DNA of 64,000 bases from Phytophthora colocasiae (GCA_018806915.1 JAGKQI010000085.1:372001-436000), one strand, 5' to 3'; positions 44,159 through 57,585 are shown, counted from the stretch's first letter. A program made the numbers and translations. Notes: generated by a model from the letters alone, not told the origin.

Positions 44159-44639
44159 TGGCCAATGTGGGATTCGAACCCACGCCCTTTCGGACCAGTG
44201 CCTTAGGCTCGGTTCTAACCGCGTGCCATCCGTGCCACGCCGTGCCACGTTATATCTTATTGGCCAAAATGAAGGTAGGTAGGGTTTTCGTGCCATCCTC
44301 GTGCCACCGGTGGCACGGCAAAGTGCCATGGCACGGCGTCGTGCCACGTGCCACCGAGATATTTCGCAATGATCTTGTCAACTTCACTGCAGCATTCATA
44401 GATTTCTACAAACACGAGAATGTCAGCCCGCCATGCCAAGCCCGCCCGAATCAATGGAAAGAAGATCACGAACGTAAGCTTCTCGAAAATGACACTGTGG
44501 CACGGCACGATTCTTTCCTAACCAACCTGGTGGCACCGCTCAGGACCCTACCCTATCTCCCGTGGCGTGGCATGGCACGAGTACCAGCAGTTAGAACAAA
44601 CCCTTAAACTGGCGCCTTAGACCGCTCGGCCAATTGACC
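44159..44639 (-). pseudogene. tRNA-Leu(AAG) copy 17, split by the MITE
   Basis: Same insertion point as copy 16; unit spacing 1,141 bp. Confidence 0.9.
44206..44603. mobile_element. PIF/Harbinger-like MITE, copy 2 (398 bp)
   Basis: Same element and site as copy 1, with an eroded right end (GCAGTTAGAACAAACCC) and small deletions. Confidence 0.82.
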
Positions 44640-45302
44640 ACCATACGCAAACCACAACCCTCACAAAACAAAAATCGCTCTCACGCATACCACACACATG
44701 CAACAACCACGCACGCCACACGGACAACGAATCACCGCCACGCACAACCCGCCTAGCGCGACAAAAACGCACCATCAATTCATCCCCTCCGTGCTCTTCG
44801 ACACACGTTATGGCGCCTTCAATGACGCGTGTCCACACGGACCCACCGAGCTCGAAATCCTCCTCACCACAGAACACACTCTCTCACCATAGCTACACAC
44901 ATCCACCTTGCCGAGGTACGCCCTGTTCCACTTCAGCAGTACCTACTTTGGCCACGCCAGTCTGGACCAAACGAATGTGGTCACGTCCCAGCTCGACCCA
45001 CAACGCCGAAACATCTTTGCCACCTCGTATATTGTTAAGGACCGTGGTCAGCCAAACCAAGATGGGCCATACGTACGAACTCGCAGTTCAGTGCTTGTGC
45101 CTGGTCAACGAACGAACACTGCAAGAATGTCCATTTGACAAAGGTTGACATGGGTCTGTGTCGGACTCGAACCCGCACAACGCGATAGGAGTTGTTAGCG
45201 GTAGCTGTGCCTCACCGTGAGTGACAGCAGTGCTGTCGGAAGCGTCGGAGTTGACGAGGAACGTGTAAACGGGAGCACAAGGCGACAAAAGAAAGAAGAA
45301 GT

Positions 45303-45789
45303 TGGCCAATGTGGGATTCGAACCCACGCCCTTTCGGACCAGTGCCTTAGGCTCGGTTCTAACCGCGTGCCATCCGTGCCACGCCGTGCCACGTTATATC
45401 TTATTGGCCAAAATGAAGGTAGGTGTAGGGGTTTCGTGCCATCCTCGTGCCACCGGTGGCACGGCAAAGTGCCATGGCACGGCGTCGTGCCACGTGCCAC
45501 CGAGATATTTCGCAATGATCTTGTCAACTTCACTGCAGCATTCTATGGGATTTCTACAACACGAGAATGTCAGCCCGCCATGCCAAGCCCGCCCGAATCA
45601 ATGGAAAGAAGATCACGAACGTAAGCTTCTCGGAAAATGACACTGTGGCACGGCACGATTCTTTCCTAACCAACTCGGTGGCACCGCTCAGGACCCTACC
45701 CCTATCTCCCCGTGGCGTGGCATGGCACGAGTACCAGCGGTTAGAACCGACCCTTAAACTGGCGCCTTAGACCGCTCGGCCAATTGACC
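45303..45789 (-). pseudogene. tRNA-Leu(AAG) copy 18, split by the MITE
   Basis: Same insertion point; the halves are normal. Confidence 0.9.
45350..45753. mobile_element. PIF/Harbinger-like MITE, copy 3 (404 bp)
   Basis: Almost identical to copy 1; small rearrangement near 45,543. Confidence 0.82.
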
Positions 45790-46445
45790 ACCATACGCAA
45801 ACCACAACCCTCACAAAACAAAAATCGCTCTTACGCATACCACACACATGCAACAACCACGCACGCCACACGGACAACGAATCACCGCCACGCACAACCC
45901 GCCTAGCGCGACAAAAACGCACCATCAATTCATCCCCTCCGTGCTCTTCGACACACGTTATGGCGCCTTCAATGACGCGTGTCCACACGGACCCACCGAG
46001 CTCGAAATCCTCCTCACCACAGAACACACTCTCCCACCATAGCTACACACATCCACCTTGCCGAGGTACGCCCTGTTCCACTTCAGCAGTACCTACTTTG
46101 GCCGCCAGTCTGACCAAACGAATGTGGTCACGTCCCAGCTCGACCCACAACGCCGAAACATCTTTGCCACCTCGTATATTGTTAAGGACCGTGGTCAGCC
46201 AAGATGGGCCATACGTACGAACTCGCAGTTCAGTGCTTGTGCCTGGTCAACGAACGAACACTGCAAGAATGTCCATTTGACAAAGGTTGACATGGGTCTG
46301 TGTCGGACTCGAACCCGCACAACGCGATAGGAGTTGTTAGCGGTAGCTGTGCCTCACCGTGAGTGACAGCAGTGCTGTCCGGAAGCGTCGGAGTTGACGA
46401 GGAACGTGTAAGCAGGAGCACAAGGCGACAAAAGAAAGAAGAAGT

Positions 46446-46932
46446 TGGCCAATGTGGGATTCAAACCCACGCCCTTTCGGACCAGTGCCTTAGGCTCGGT
46501 TCTAACTGCGTGCCATCCGTGCCACGCCGTGCACGTTATATCTTATTGGCCAAAATGAAGGTAGGTGTAGGGGTTTCGTGCCATCCTCGTGCCACCGGTG
46601 GCACGGCAAAGTGCTCATGGCACGGCGTCGTGCCACGTGCCACCGAGATATTTCGCAATGATCTTGTCAACTTCACTGCAGCATTCATAGATTTCTACAA
46701 ACACGAGAATGTCAGCCCGCCATGCCAAGCCCGCCAAGAATCAATGGAAAGAAGATCACGAACGTAAGCTTCTCGGAAAATGACACTGTGGCGGCACGAT
46801 TCTTTCCAACCAACTCGGTGGCACCGCTCAGGACCCTACCCCTATCTCCCCCCGTGGCGTGGCATGGCACGAGTACCAGCAGTTAGAACTGACCCCTTAA
46901 ACTGGCGCCTTAGACCGCTCGGCCAATTGACC
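46446..46932 (-). pseudogene. tRNA-Leu(AAG) copy 19, split by the MITE
   Basis: Same insertion point; also a T-loop change (plus strand TTCAAA for TTCGAA). Confidence 0.9.
46493..46896. mobile_element. PIF/Harbinger-like MITE, copy 4 (404 bp)
   Basis: As copy 1 with several small indels; the last split unit of the run. Confidence 0.82.
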
Positions 46933-47582
46933 ACCATACGCAAACCACAACCCTCACAAAACAAAAATCGCTCTTACGCATACCACACATGCAACAACCA
47001 CGCACGCCACACGGACAACGAATCACCGCCACGCACAACCCGCCTAGCGCGACAAAAACGCACCATCAATTCATCCTCCGTGCTCTTCGACACACGTTAT
47101 GGCGCCTTCAATGACGCGTGTCCACACGGACCCACCGAGCTCAATCCTCCTCACCACAGAACACACTCTCACCATAGCTACACATCCACCTTGCCGAGGT
47201 ACGCCCTGTTCCACTTCAGCAGTACCTACTTTGGCCGCCAGTCTGACCAAACGAATGTGGTCACGTCCCAGCTCGACCCACAACGCCGAAACATCTTTGC
47301 CACCTCGTATATTGTTAGGACCGTGGTCAGCCAAACCAAGATGGGCCATACGTACGAACTCGCAGTTCAGTGCTTGTGCCTGGTCAACGAACGAACACTG
47401 CAAGAATGTCCATTTGACAAAGGTTGACATGGGTCTGTGTCGGACTCGAACCCGCACAACGCGATAGGAGTTGTTAGCGGTAGCTGTGCCTCACCGTGAG
47501 TGACAGCAGTGCTGTCAGAAAGCGTCGGAGTTGACGAGGAACGTGTAAACGGGAGCACAAGGCGACAAAAGAAAGAAGAAGT

Positions 47583-47664
47583 TGGCCAATGTGGGAGTTC
47601 AGAACCCACGCCCTTTCGGACCAGTGCCTTAAACTGGCGCCTTAGACCGCTCGGCCAATTGACC
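47583..47664 (-). pseudogene. tRNA-Leu(AAG) copy 20, T-arm insertion
   Basis: No MITE. Two extra bases in the T loop (plus strand GAGTTCAGAACC) disrupt the B box. Confidence 0.75.
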
Positions 47665-48323
47665 ACCATACGCAAACCACAACCCTCACAAAACAAAAAT
47701 CGCTCACGCATACCACACATGCAACAACCACGCACGCCACACGGACAACGAATCACCGCCACGCACAACCCGCCTAGCGCGACAAAACGCACCATCAATT
47801 CATCCCCCTCCGTGCTCTTCGACACACGTTATGGCGCCTTCAATGACGCGTGTCCACACGGACCCACCGAGCTCGAAATCCTCCTCACCACAGAACACAC
47901 TCTCTCACCATAGCTACACACATCCACCTTGCCGAGGTACGCCCTGTTCCACTTCAGCAGTACCTACTTTGGCCGCCAGTCTGACCAAACGAATGTGGTC
48001 ACGTCCCAGCTCGACCCACAACGCCGAAACATCTTTGCCACCTCGTATATTGTTAAGGACCGTGGTCAGCCAAACCAAGATGGAGCCATACGTGCAGACT
48101 CGCAGTTCAGTGCTTGTGCCTGGTCAACGAACAGGAACACTGCAAGAATGTCCATTTGACAAAGGTTGACATGGGTCTGTGTCGGACTCGAACCCGCACA
48201 ACGCGATAGGAGTTGTTAGCGGTAGCTGTGCCTCACCGTGAGTGACAGCAGTGCTGTCGAAAGCGTCGGAGTTGACGAGGAACGTGTAAACGGGAGCACA
48301 AGGCGACAAAAGAAAGAAGAAGT

Positions 48324-48403
48324 TGGCCAATGTGGGATTCGAACCCACGCCCTTTCGGACCAGTGCCTTAAACTGGCGCCTTAGACCGCTCGGCCAATTG
48401 ACC
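48324..48403 (-). tRNA. tRNA-Leu(AAG), array copy 21
   Basis: Identical to copy 1 with TTTT terminator. Confidence 0.95.
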
Positions 48404-49063
48404 ACCATACGCAAACCACAACCCTCACAAAACAAAAATCGCTCTTACGCATACCACACACATGCAACAACCACGCACGCCACACGGACAACGAATCACC
48501 GCCACGCACAACCCGCCTAGCGCGACAAAAACGCACCATCAATTCATCCCCTCCGTGCTCTTCGACACAAGTTATGGCGCCTTCAATGACGCGTGTCCAC
48601 ACGGACCCACCGAGCTCGAAATCCTCCTCACCACAGAACACACTCTCTCACCATAGCTACACACATCCACCTTGCCGAGGTACGCCCTGTTCCACTTCAG
48701 CAGTACCTACTTTGGCCGCCAGTCTGACCAAACGAATGTGGTCACGTCCCAGCTCGACCCACAACGCCGAAACATCTTTGCCACCTCGTATATTGTTAAG
48801 GACCGTGGTCAGCCAAACCAAGATGGGCCATACGTACGAACTCGCAGTTCAGTGCTTGTGCCTGGTCAACGAACGAACACTGCAAGAATGTCCATTTGAC
48901 AAAGGTTGACATGGGTCTGTGTCGGACTCGAACCCGCACAACGCGATAGGAGTTGTTAGCGGTAGCTGTGCCTCACCGTGAGTGACAGCAGTGCTGTCGG
49001 AAGCGTCGGAGTTGACGAGGAACGTGTAAACGGGAGCACAAGGCGACAAAAGAAAGAAGAAGT

Positions 49064-49143
49064 TGGCCAATGTGGGATTCGAACCCACGCCCTTTCGGAC
49101 CAGTGCCTTAAACTGGCGCCTTAGACCGCTCGGCCAATTGACC
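49064..49143 (-). tRNA. tRNA-Leu(AAG), array copy 22
   Basis: Identical to copy 1 with TTTT terminator. Confidence 0.95.
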
Positions 49144-49798
49144 ACCATACGCAAACCACAACCCTCGCAAAACAAAAATCGCTCTTACGCATACCACACA
49201 CATGCAACAACCACGCACGCCACACGGACAACGAATCACCGCCACGCACAACCCGCCTAGCGCGACAAAAACGCACCATCAATTCATCCCCTCCGTGCTC
49301 TTCGACACAAGTTATGGCGCCTTCAATGACGCGTGTCCACACGGACCCACCGAGCTCGAAATCCTCCTCACCACAGAACACACTCTCCCACCATAGCTAC
49401 ACACATCCACCTTGCCGAGGTACGCCCTGTTCCACTTCAGCAGTACCTACTTTGGCCGCCAGTCTGGCCAAACGAATGTGGTCACGTCCCAGCTCGACCC
49501 ACAACGCCGAAACATCTTTGCCATCTCGTATATTGTTACGGACCGTGGTCAGCCAAGATGGGCCATACGTACGAACTCGCAGTTCAGTGCTTGTGCCTGG
49601 TCAACGAACGAACACTGCAAGAATGTCCATTTGACAAAGGTTGACATGGGTCTGTGTCGGACTCGAACCCGCACCACGCGATAGGAGTTGTTAGCGGTAG
49701 CTGTGCCTCACCGTGAGTGACAGCAGTGCTGTCGGAAGCGTCGGAGTTGACGAGGAACGTGTAAACGGGAGCACAAGGCGACAAAAGAAAGAAGAAGT

Positions 49799-49878
49799 TG
49801 GCCAATGTGGGATTCGAACCCACGCCCTTTCGGACCAGTGCCTTAAACTGGCGCCTTAGACCGCTCGGCCAATTGACC
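49799..49878 (-). tRNA. tRNA-Leu(AAG), array copy 23
   Basis: Identical to copy 1 with TTTT terminator. Confidence 0.95.
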
Positions 49879-50534
49879 ACCATACGCAAACCACAACCCT
49901 CACAAAACAAAAATCGCTCTTACGCATACCACACACATGCAACAACCACGCACGCCACACGGACAACGAATCACCGCCACGCACAACCCGCCTAGCGCGA
50001 CAAAAACGCACCATCAATTCATCCCCTCCGTGCTCTTCGACACAAGTTATGGCGCCTTCAATGACGCGTGTCCACACGGACCCACCGAGCTCGAAATCCT
50101 CCTCACCACAGAACACACTCTCCATAGCTACACACATCCACCTTGCCGAGGTACGCCCTGTTCCACTTCAGCAGTACCTACTTTGGCCGCCAGTCTGGCC
50201 AAACGAATGTGGTCACGTCCCAGCTCGACCCACAACGCCGAAACATCTTTGCCACCTCGTATATTGTTAAGGACCGTGGTCAGCCAAACCAAGATGGGCC
50301 ATACGTACGAACTCGCAGTTCAGTGCTTGTGCCTGGTCAACGAACGAACACTGCAAGAATGTCCATTTGACAAAGGTTGACATGGGTCTGTGTCGGACTC
50401 GAACCCGCACAACGCGATAGGAGTTGTTAGCGGTAGCTGTGCCTCACCGTGAGTAACAGCAGTGCTGTCGAAAGCGTCGGAGTTGACGAGGAACGTGTAA
50501 ACGGGAGCACAAGGCGACAAAAGAAAGAAGAAGT

Positions 50535-50614
50535 TGGCCAATGTGGGATTCGAACCCACGCCCTTTCGGACCAGTGCCTTAAACTGGCGCCTTAGACCGC
50601 TCGGCCAATTGACC
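50535..50614 (-). tRNA. tRNA-Leu(AAG), array copy 24
   Basis: Identical to copy 1 with TTTT terminator; the following unit has a 53-bp internal duplication. Confidence 0.95.
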
Positions 50615-50782
50615 ACCATACGCACACCACAACCCTCACAAAACAAAAATCGCTCTTACGCATACCACACACATGCAACAACCACGCACGCCACACGGAC
50701 AACGAATCACCGCCACGCACAACCCGCCTAGCGCGACAAAAACGCACCATCAATTCATCCCCTCCGTGCTCTTCGACACAAG

Positions 50783-50888
50783 TTATGGCGCCTTCAATGA
50801 CGCGTGTCCACACGGACCCACCGAGCTCGAAATCCTTATGGCGCCTTCAATGACGCGTGTCCACACGGACCCACCGAGCTCGAAATCC
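50783..50888 (+). repeat. 53-bp tandem duplication inside one array unit
   Basis: The segment starting TTATGGCGCC at 50783 is repeated at 50836, making this unit about 49 bp longer than usual after a 4-bp loss nearby. Confidence 0.85.
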
Positions 50889-51323
50889 TCCTCACCACAG
50901 AACACACTCTCCATAGCTACACACATCCACCTTGCCGAGGTACGCCCTGTTCCACTTCAGCAGTACCTACTTTGGCCGCCAGTCTGGCCAAACGAATGTG
51001 GTCACGTCCCAGCTCGACCCACAACGCCGAAACATCTTTGCCACCTCGTATATTGTTAAGGACCGTGGTCAGCCAAACCAAGATGGGCCATACGTACGAA
51101 CTCGCAGTTCAGTGCTTGTGCCTGGTCAACGAACGAACACTGCAAGAATGTCCATTTGACAAAGGTTGACATGGGTCTGTGTCGGACTCGAACCCGCACA
51201 ACGCGATAGGAGTTGTTAGCGGTAGCAAGCCTCACCGTGAGTGACAGCAGTGCTGTCGGAAAGCGTCGGAGTTGACGAGGAACGTGTAAACGGGAGCACA
51301 AGGCGACAAAAGAAAGAAGAAGT

Positions 51324-51403
51324 TGGCCAATGTGGGATTCGAACCCACGCCCTTTCGGACCAGTGCCTTAAACTGGCGCCTTAGACCGCTCGGCCAATTG
51401 ACC
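51324..51403 (-). tRNA. tRNA-Leu(AAG), array copy 25
   Basis: Identical to copy 1 with TTTT terminator. Confidence 0.95.
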
Positions 51404-52062
51404 ACCATACGCAAAACACAACCCTCGCAAAACAAAAATCGCTCTTACGCATACCACACACATGCAACAACCACGCACGCCACACGGACAACGAATCACC
51501 GCCACGCACAACCCGCCTAGCGCGACAAAAACGCACCATCAATTCATCCCCTCCGTGCTCTTCGACACAAGTTATGGCGCCTTCAATGACGCGTGTCACA
51601 CGGACGGACCCACCGAGCTCGAAATCCTCCTCACCACAGAACACACTCTCCCACCATAGCTACACATCCACCTTGCCGAGGTACGCCCTGTTCCACTTCA
51701 GCAGTACCTACTTTGGCCGCCAGTCTGGCCAAACGAATGTGGTCACGTCCCAGCTCGACCCACAACGCCGAAACATCTTTGCCACCTCGTATATTGTTAA
51801 GGACCGTGGTCAGCCAAACCAAGATTGGCCATACGTACGAACTCGCAGTTCAGTGCTTGTGCCTGGTCAACGAACGAACACTGCAAGAATGTCCATTTGA
51901 CAAAGGTTGACATGGGTCTGTGTCGGACTCGAACCCCGCACCACGCGATAGGAGTTGTTAGCGGTAGCTGTGCCTCACCGTGAGTAACAGCAGTGCTGTC
52001 GAAAGCGTCGGAGTTGACGAGGAACGTGTAAGCAGGAGCACAAGGCGACAAAAAGAAGAAGT

Positions 52063-52141
52063 TGGCCAATGTGGGATTCGAACCCACGCCCTTTCGGACC
52101 AGTGCCTTAAACTGGCGCCTTAGACCGCTCGGCAATTGACC
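52063..52141 (-). pseudogene. tRNA-Leu(AAG) copy 26, one-base deletion in A box
   Basis: 79 nt; the A box reads TTGCCGAGCGG instead of TGGCCGAGCGG after loss of one C. T run lengthened to TTTTT. It may still fold, but with a shortened D-arm junction. Confidence 0.65.
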
Positions 52142-52791
52142 ACCATACGCAAAACCACAACCCTCACAAAACAAAAAATCGCTCTTACGCATACCACACA
52201 CATGCAACAACCACGCACGCCACACGGACAACGAATCAACGCCACGCACAGCCCGCCTAGCGCGACAAAAACGCACCATCAATTCATCCCCTCCGTGCTC
52301 TTCGACACAAGTTATGGCGCCTTCAATGACGCGTGTCCACACGGACCCACCGAAATCCTCCTCACCACAGAACACACTCTCCATAGCTACACACATCCAC
52401 CTTGCCGAGGTACGCCCTGTTCCACTTCAGCAGTACCTACTTTGGCCGCCAGTCTGGCCAAACGAATGTGGTCACGTCAGCTCGACCCACAACGCCGAAA
52501 CATCTTTGCCACCTCGTATATTGTTAAGGACCGTGGTCAGCCAAACCAAGATGGGCCATACGTACGAACTCGCAGTTCAGTGCTTGTGCCTGGTCAACGA
52601 ACGAACACTGCAAGAATGTCCATTTGACAAAGGTTGACATGGGTCTGTGTCGGACTCGAACCCGCACAACGCGATAGGAGTTGTTAGCGGTAGCTGTGCC
52701 TCACCGTGAGTAACAGCAGTGCTGTCGAAAGCGTCGGAGTTGACGAGGAACGTGTAAACGGGAGCACAAGGCGACAAAAGAAAGAAGAAGT

Positions 52792-52871
52792 TGGCCAATG
52801 TGGGATTCGAACCCACGCCCTTTCGGACCAGTGCCTTAAACTGGCGCCTTAGACCGCTCGGCCAATTGACC
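52792..52871 (-). tRNA. tRNA-Leu(AAG), array copy 27
   Basis: Identical to copy 1 with TTTT terminator. Confidence 0.95.
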
Positions 52872-53531
52872 ACCATACGCAAACCACAACCCTCACAAAA
52901 CAAAAATCGCTCTTACGCATACCACCCACATGCAACAACCACGCACGCCACACGGACAACGAATCACCGCCACGCACAACCCGCCTAGCGCGACAAAACG
53001 CACCATCAATTCATCCCCTCCGTGCTCTTCGACACAAGTTATGGCGCCTTCAATGACGCGTGTCCACACGGACCCACCGAGCTCGAAATCCTCCTCACCA
53101 CAGAACACACTCTCCCACCATAGCTACACACATCCACCTTGCCGAGGTACGCCCTGTTCCACTTCAGCAGTACCTACTTTGGCCGCCAGTCTGGCCAAAC
53201 GAATGTGGTCACGTCCCAGCTCGACCCACAACGCCGAAACATCTTTGCCACCTCGTATATTGTTAAGGACCGTGGTCAGCCAAACCAAGATGGGCCATAC
53301 GTACGAACTCGCAGTTCAGTGCTTGTGCCTGGTCAACGAACGAACACTGCAAGAATGTCCATTTGACAAAGGTTGACATGGGTCTGTGTCGGACTCGAAC
53401 CCGCACCACGCGATAGGAGTTGTTAGCGGTAGCTGTGCCTCACCGTGGTGACAGCAGTGCTGCATCGAAAGCGTCGGAGTTGACGAGGAACGTGTAAACG
53501 GGAGCACAAGGCGACAAAAGAAAGAAGAAGT

Positions 53532-53611
53532 TGGCCAATGTGGGATTCGAACCCACGCCCTTTCGGACCAGTGCCTTAAACTGGCGCCTTAGACCGCTCG
53601 GCCAATTGACC
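53532..53611 (-). tRNA. tRNA-Leu(AAG), array copy 28
   Basis: Identical to copy 1 with TTTT terminator; upstream unit carries the partial duplication at 53668-54254. Confidence 0.95.
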
Positions 53612-53667
53612 ACCATACGCAAACCACAACCCTCACAAAACAAAAATCGGCTCTTACGCATACCACA

Positions 53668-54254
53668 CACAACAACCACGCACGCCACACGGACAACGAA
53701 TCACCGCCACGCACAACCCGCCTAGCGCGACAAAAACGCACCATCAATTCATCCTCCGTGCTCTTCGACACAAGTTATGGCGCCTTCAATGACGCGTGTC
53801 CACACGGACCCACCGAGCTCGAAATCCTCCTCACCACAGAACACACTCTCCCACCATAGCTACACACATCCACCTTGCCGAGGTACGCCCTGTTCCACTT
53901 CAGCAGTACCTACTTTGGCCGCCAGTCTGGCCAAACGAATGTGGTCACGTCCCAGCTCACATGCAACAACCACGCACGCCACACGGACAACGAATCACCG
54001 CCACGCACAACCCGCCTAGCGCGACAAAAACGCACCATCAATTCATCCCCTCCGTGCTCTTCGACACAAGTTATGGCGCCTTCAATGACGCGTGTCCACA
54101 CGGACCCACCGAGCTCGAAATCCTCCTCACCACAGAACACACTCTCCCACCATAGCTACACACATCCACCTTGCCGAGGTACGCCCTGTTCCACTTCAGC
54201 AGTACCTACTTTGGCCGCCAGTCTGGCCAAACGAATGTGGTCACGTCCCAGCTC
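53668..54254 (+). repeat. ~291-bp partial unit duplication
   Basis: The stretch from near ACATGCAACAACC to CCCAGCTC is present twice in tandem (second copy from 53959), so the distance to the next tRNA is 1,031 bp. The junction joins CCCAGCTC directly to ACATGC. Confidence 0.85.
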
Positions 54255-54562
54255 GACCCACAACGCCGAAACATCTTTGCCACTTCGTATATTGTTAAGG
54301 ACCGTGGTCAGCCAAACCAAGATGGGCCATACGTACGAACTCGCAGTTCAGTGCTTGTGCCTGGTCAACGAATGAACACTGCAAGAATGTCCATTTGACA
54401 AAGGTTGACATGGGTCTGTGTCGGACTCGAACCCGCACCACGCGATAGGAGTTGTTAGCGGTAGCTGTGCCTCACCGTGAGTGACAGCAGTGCTGTCGAA
54501 AGCGTCGGAGTTGACGAGGAACGTGTAAGCAGGAGCACAAGGCGACAAAAGAAAGAAGAAGT

Positions 54563-54642
54563 TGGCAAATGTGGGATTCGAACCCACGCCCTTTCGGACC
54601 AGTGCCTTAAACTGGCGCCTTAGACCGCTCGGCCAATTGACC
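54563..54642 (-). tRNA. tRNA-Leu(AAG), array copy 29, one acceptor mismatch
   Basis: The 3' acceptor strand is ATTTGCC instead of ATTGGCC, giving one mismatch in the 7-bp stem; boxes and terminator intact. Confidence 0.75.
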
Positions 54643-55296
54643 ACCATACGCAAACCACAACCCTCGCAAAACAAAAATCGCTATCACGCATACCACACAC
54701 ATGCAACAACCACGCACGCCACACGGACAACGAATCACCGCCACGCACAACCCGCCTAGCGCGACAAAAACGCACCATCAATTCATCCCCTCCGTGCTCT
54801 TCGACACAAGTTATGGCGCCTTCAATGACGCGTGTCCACACGGACCCACCGAAATCCTCCTCACCACAGAACACACTCTCCCACCATAGCTACACACATT
54901 CACCTGGCCGAGGTACGCCCTGTTCCACTTCAGCAGTACCTACTTTGGCCGCCAGTCTGGCCAAACGAATGTGGTCACGTCAGCTCGACCCACAACGCCG
55001 AAACATCTTTGCCACCTCGTATATTGTTGGGACCGTGGTCAGCCAAACCAAGATGGGCCATACGTACGAACTCGCAGTTCAGTGCTTGTGCCTGGTCAAC
55101 GAACGAACACTGCAAGAATGTCCATTTGACAAAGGTTGACATGGGTCTGTGTCGGACTCGAAGACCCGCACCACGCGATAGGAGTTGTTAGCGGTAGCTG
55201 TGCCTCACACCGTGAGTGACAGCAGTGCTGTCGAAAGCGTCGGAGTTGACGAGGAACGTGTAAACGGGAGCACAAGGCGACAAAGAAAGAAGAAGT

Positions 55297-55377
55297 TGGC
55301 CAATGTGGGATTCAGACCCCACGCCCTTTCGGACCAGTTCCTTAAACTGGCGCCTTATACCGCTCGGCCAATTGACC
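55297..55377 (-). pseudogene. tRNA-Leu(AAG) copy 30, multiple lesions
   Basis: Altered T loop (as copy 5) with one extra base in the T stem, one change each in the anticodon loop (position 38) and D loop, and a TTT terminator. Confidence 0.8.
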
Positions 55378-56039
55378 ACCATACGCAAACCACAACCCTC
55401 ACAAAACAAAAATCGCTCTTACGCATACCACACACATGCAACAACCACGCACGCCACACGGACAACGAATCACCGCCACGCACAGCCCGCCTAGCGCGAC
55501 AAAAACGCACCATCAATTCATCCCCTCCGTGCTCTTCGACACAAGTTATGGCGCCTTCAATGACGCGTGTCCACACGGACCCACCGAGCTCAGAAATCCT
55601 CCTCACCCACAGAACACACTCTCCCACCATAGCTACACACATCCACCTTGCCGAGGTACGCCCTGTTCCACTTCAGCAGTACCTACTTTGGCCGCCAGTC
55701 TGGCCAAACGAATGTGGTCACGTCCCAGCTCGACCCACAACGCCGAAACATCTTTGCCACCTCGTATATTGTTAAGGACCGTGGTCAGCCAAACCAAGAT
55801 GGGCCATACGTACGAACTCGCAGTTCAGTGCTTGTGCCTGGTCAACGAACGAACACTGCAAGAATGTCCATTTGACAAAGGTTGACATGGGTCTGTGTCG
55901 GACTCGAACCCGCACCACGCGATAGGAGTTGTTAGCGGTAGCTGTGCCTTACCGTGAGTGACAGCAGTGCTGTCGAAAGCGTCGGAGTTGACGAGGAACG
56001 TGTAAACGGGAGCACAAGGCGACAAAAGAAAGAAGAAGT

Positions 56040-56119
56040 TGGCCAATGTGGGATTCGAACCCACGCCCTTTCGGACCAGTGCCTTAAACTGGCGCCTTAG
56101 ACCGCTCGGCCAATTGACC
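56040..56119 (-). tRNA. tRNA-Leu(AAG), array copy 31
   Basis: Identical to copy 1 with TTTT terminator. Confidence 0.95.
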
Positions 56120-56774
56120 ACCATACGCAAACCACAACCCTCACAAAACAAAAATCGCTATCACGCATACCACACATGCAACAACCACGCACGCCACACG
56201 GACAACGAATCACCGCCACGCACAGCCCGCCTGGCGCGACAAAAACGCACCATCAATTCATCCCCTCCGTGCTCTTCGACACAAGTTATGGCGCCTTCAA
56301 TGACGCGTGTCACGGACCCACCGAGCTCGAAATCCTCCTCACCACAGAACACACTCTCCCACCATAGCTACACATCCACCTTGCCGAGGTACGCCCTGTT
56401 CCACTTCAGCAGTACCTACTTTGGCCGCCAGTCTGGCCAAACAGATGTGGTCACGTCAGCTCGACCCACAACGCCGAAACATCTTTTGCCACCTCGTATA
56501 TTGTTACAGGACCGTGGTCAGCCAAACCAAGATGGGCCATACGTACGAACTCGCAGTTCAGTGCTTTGTGCCTGGTCAACGAACGAACACTGCAAGAATG
56601 TCCGATTTGACAAAGGTTGACATGGGTCTGTGTCGGACTCGAACCCGCACCACGCGATAGGAGTTGTTAGCGGTAGCTGTGCCTCACCGTGAGTGACAGC
56701 AGTGCTGTCGGAAGCGTCAGGTTGACGAGGAACGTGTAAACGGGAGCACAAGGCGACAAAAGAAAGAAAGAAGT

Positions 56775-56854
56775 TGGCCAATGTGGGATTCGAACCCACG
56801 CCCTTTCGGACCAGTTCCTTAAACTGGCGCCTTATACCGCTCGGCCAATTGACC
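56775..56854 (-). tRNA. tRNA-Leu(AAG), array copy 32, variant loops
   Basis: Shares the anticodon-loop position 38 and D-loop changes of copy 30, but has a normal B box and TTTT terminator. Anticodon still AAG. Confidence 0.8.
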
Positions 56855-57505
56855 ACCATACGCAAACCACAACCCTCACAAAACAAAAATCGCTATCACG
56901 CATACCACACATGCAACAACCACGCACGCCACACGGACAACGAATCACCGCCGCACAGCCCGCCTGGCGCGACAAAAACGCACCATCAATTCATCCCTCC
57001 GTGCTCTTCGACACAAGTTATGGCGCCTTCAATGACGCGTGTCACGGACCCACCGAGCTCGAAATCCTCCTCACCACAGAACACACTCTCCCACCATAGC
57101 TACACACATCCACCTTGCCGAGGTACGCCCTGTTCCACTTCAGCGAGTACCTACTTTGGCCGCCAGTCTGGCCAAACAGATGTAGTCACGTCAGCTCGAC
57201 CCACAACGCCGAAACATCTTTGCCACCTCGTATATTGTTAAGGACCGTGGTCAGCCAAACCAAGATGGGCCATACGTACGAACTCGCAGTTCAGTGCTTG
57301 TGCCTGGTCAACGAACGAACACTGCAAGAATGTCCATTTGACAAAGGTTGACATGGGTCTGTGTCGGACTCGAACCCGCACAACGCGATAGGAGTTGTTA
57401 GCGGTAGCTGTGCCTCACCGTGAGTAACAGCAGTGCTGTCGAAAGCGTCGGAGTTGACGAGGAACGTGTAAGCGGGAGCACAAGGCGACAAAAGAAAGAA
57501 GAAGT

Positions 57506-57585
57506 TGGCCAATGTGGGATTCAGACCCACGCCCTTTCGGACCAGTGCCTTAAACTGGCGCCTTAGACCGCTCGGCCAATTGACC
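57506..57585 (-). pseudogene. tRNA-Leu(AAG) copy 33, altered B box
   Basis: Same TCTGAAT T-loop as copies 5 and 9; terminator kept. Confidence 0.75.
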
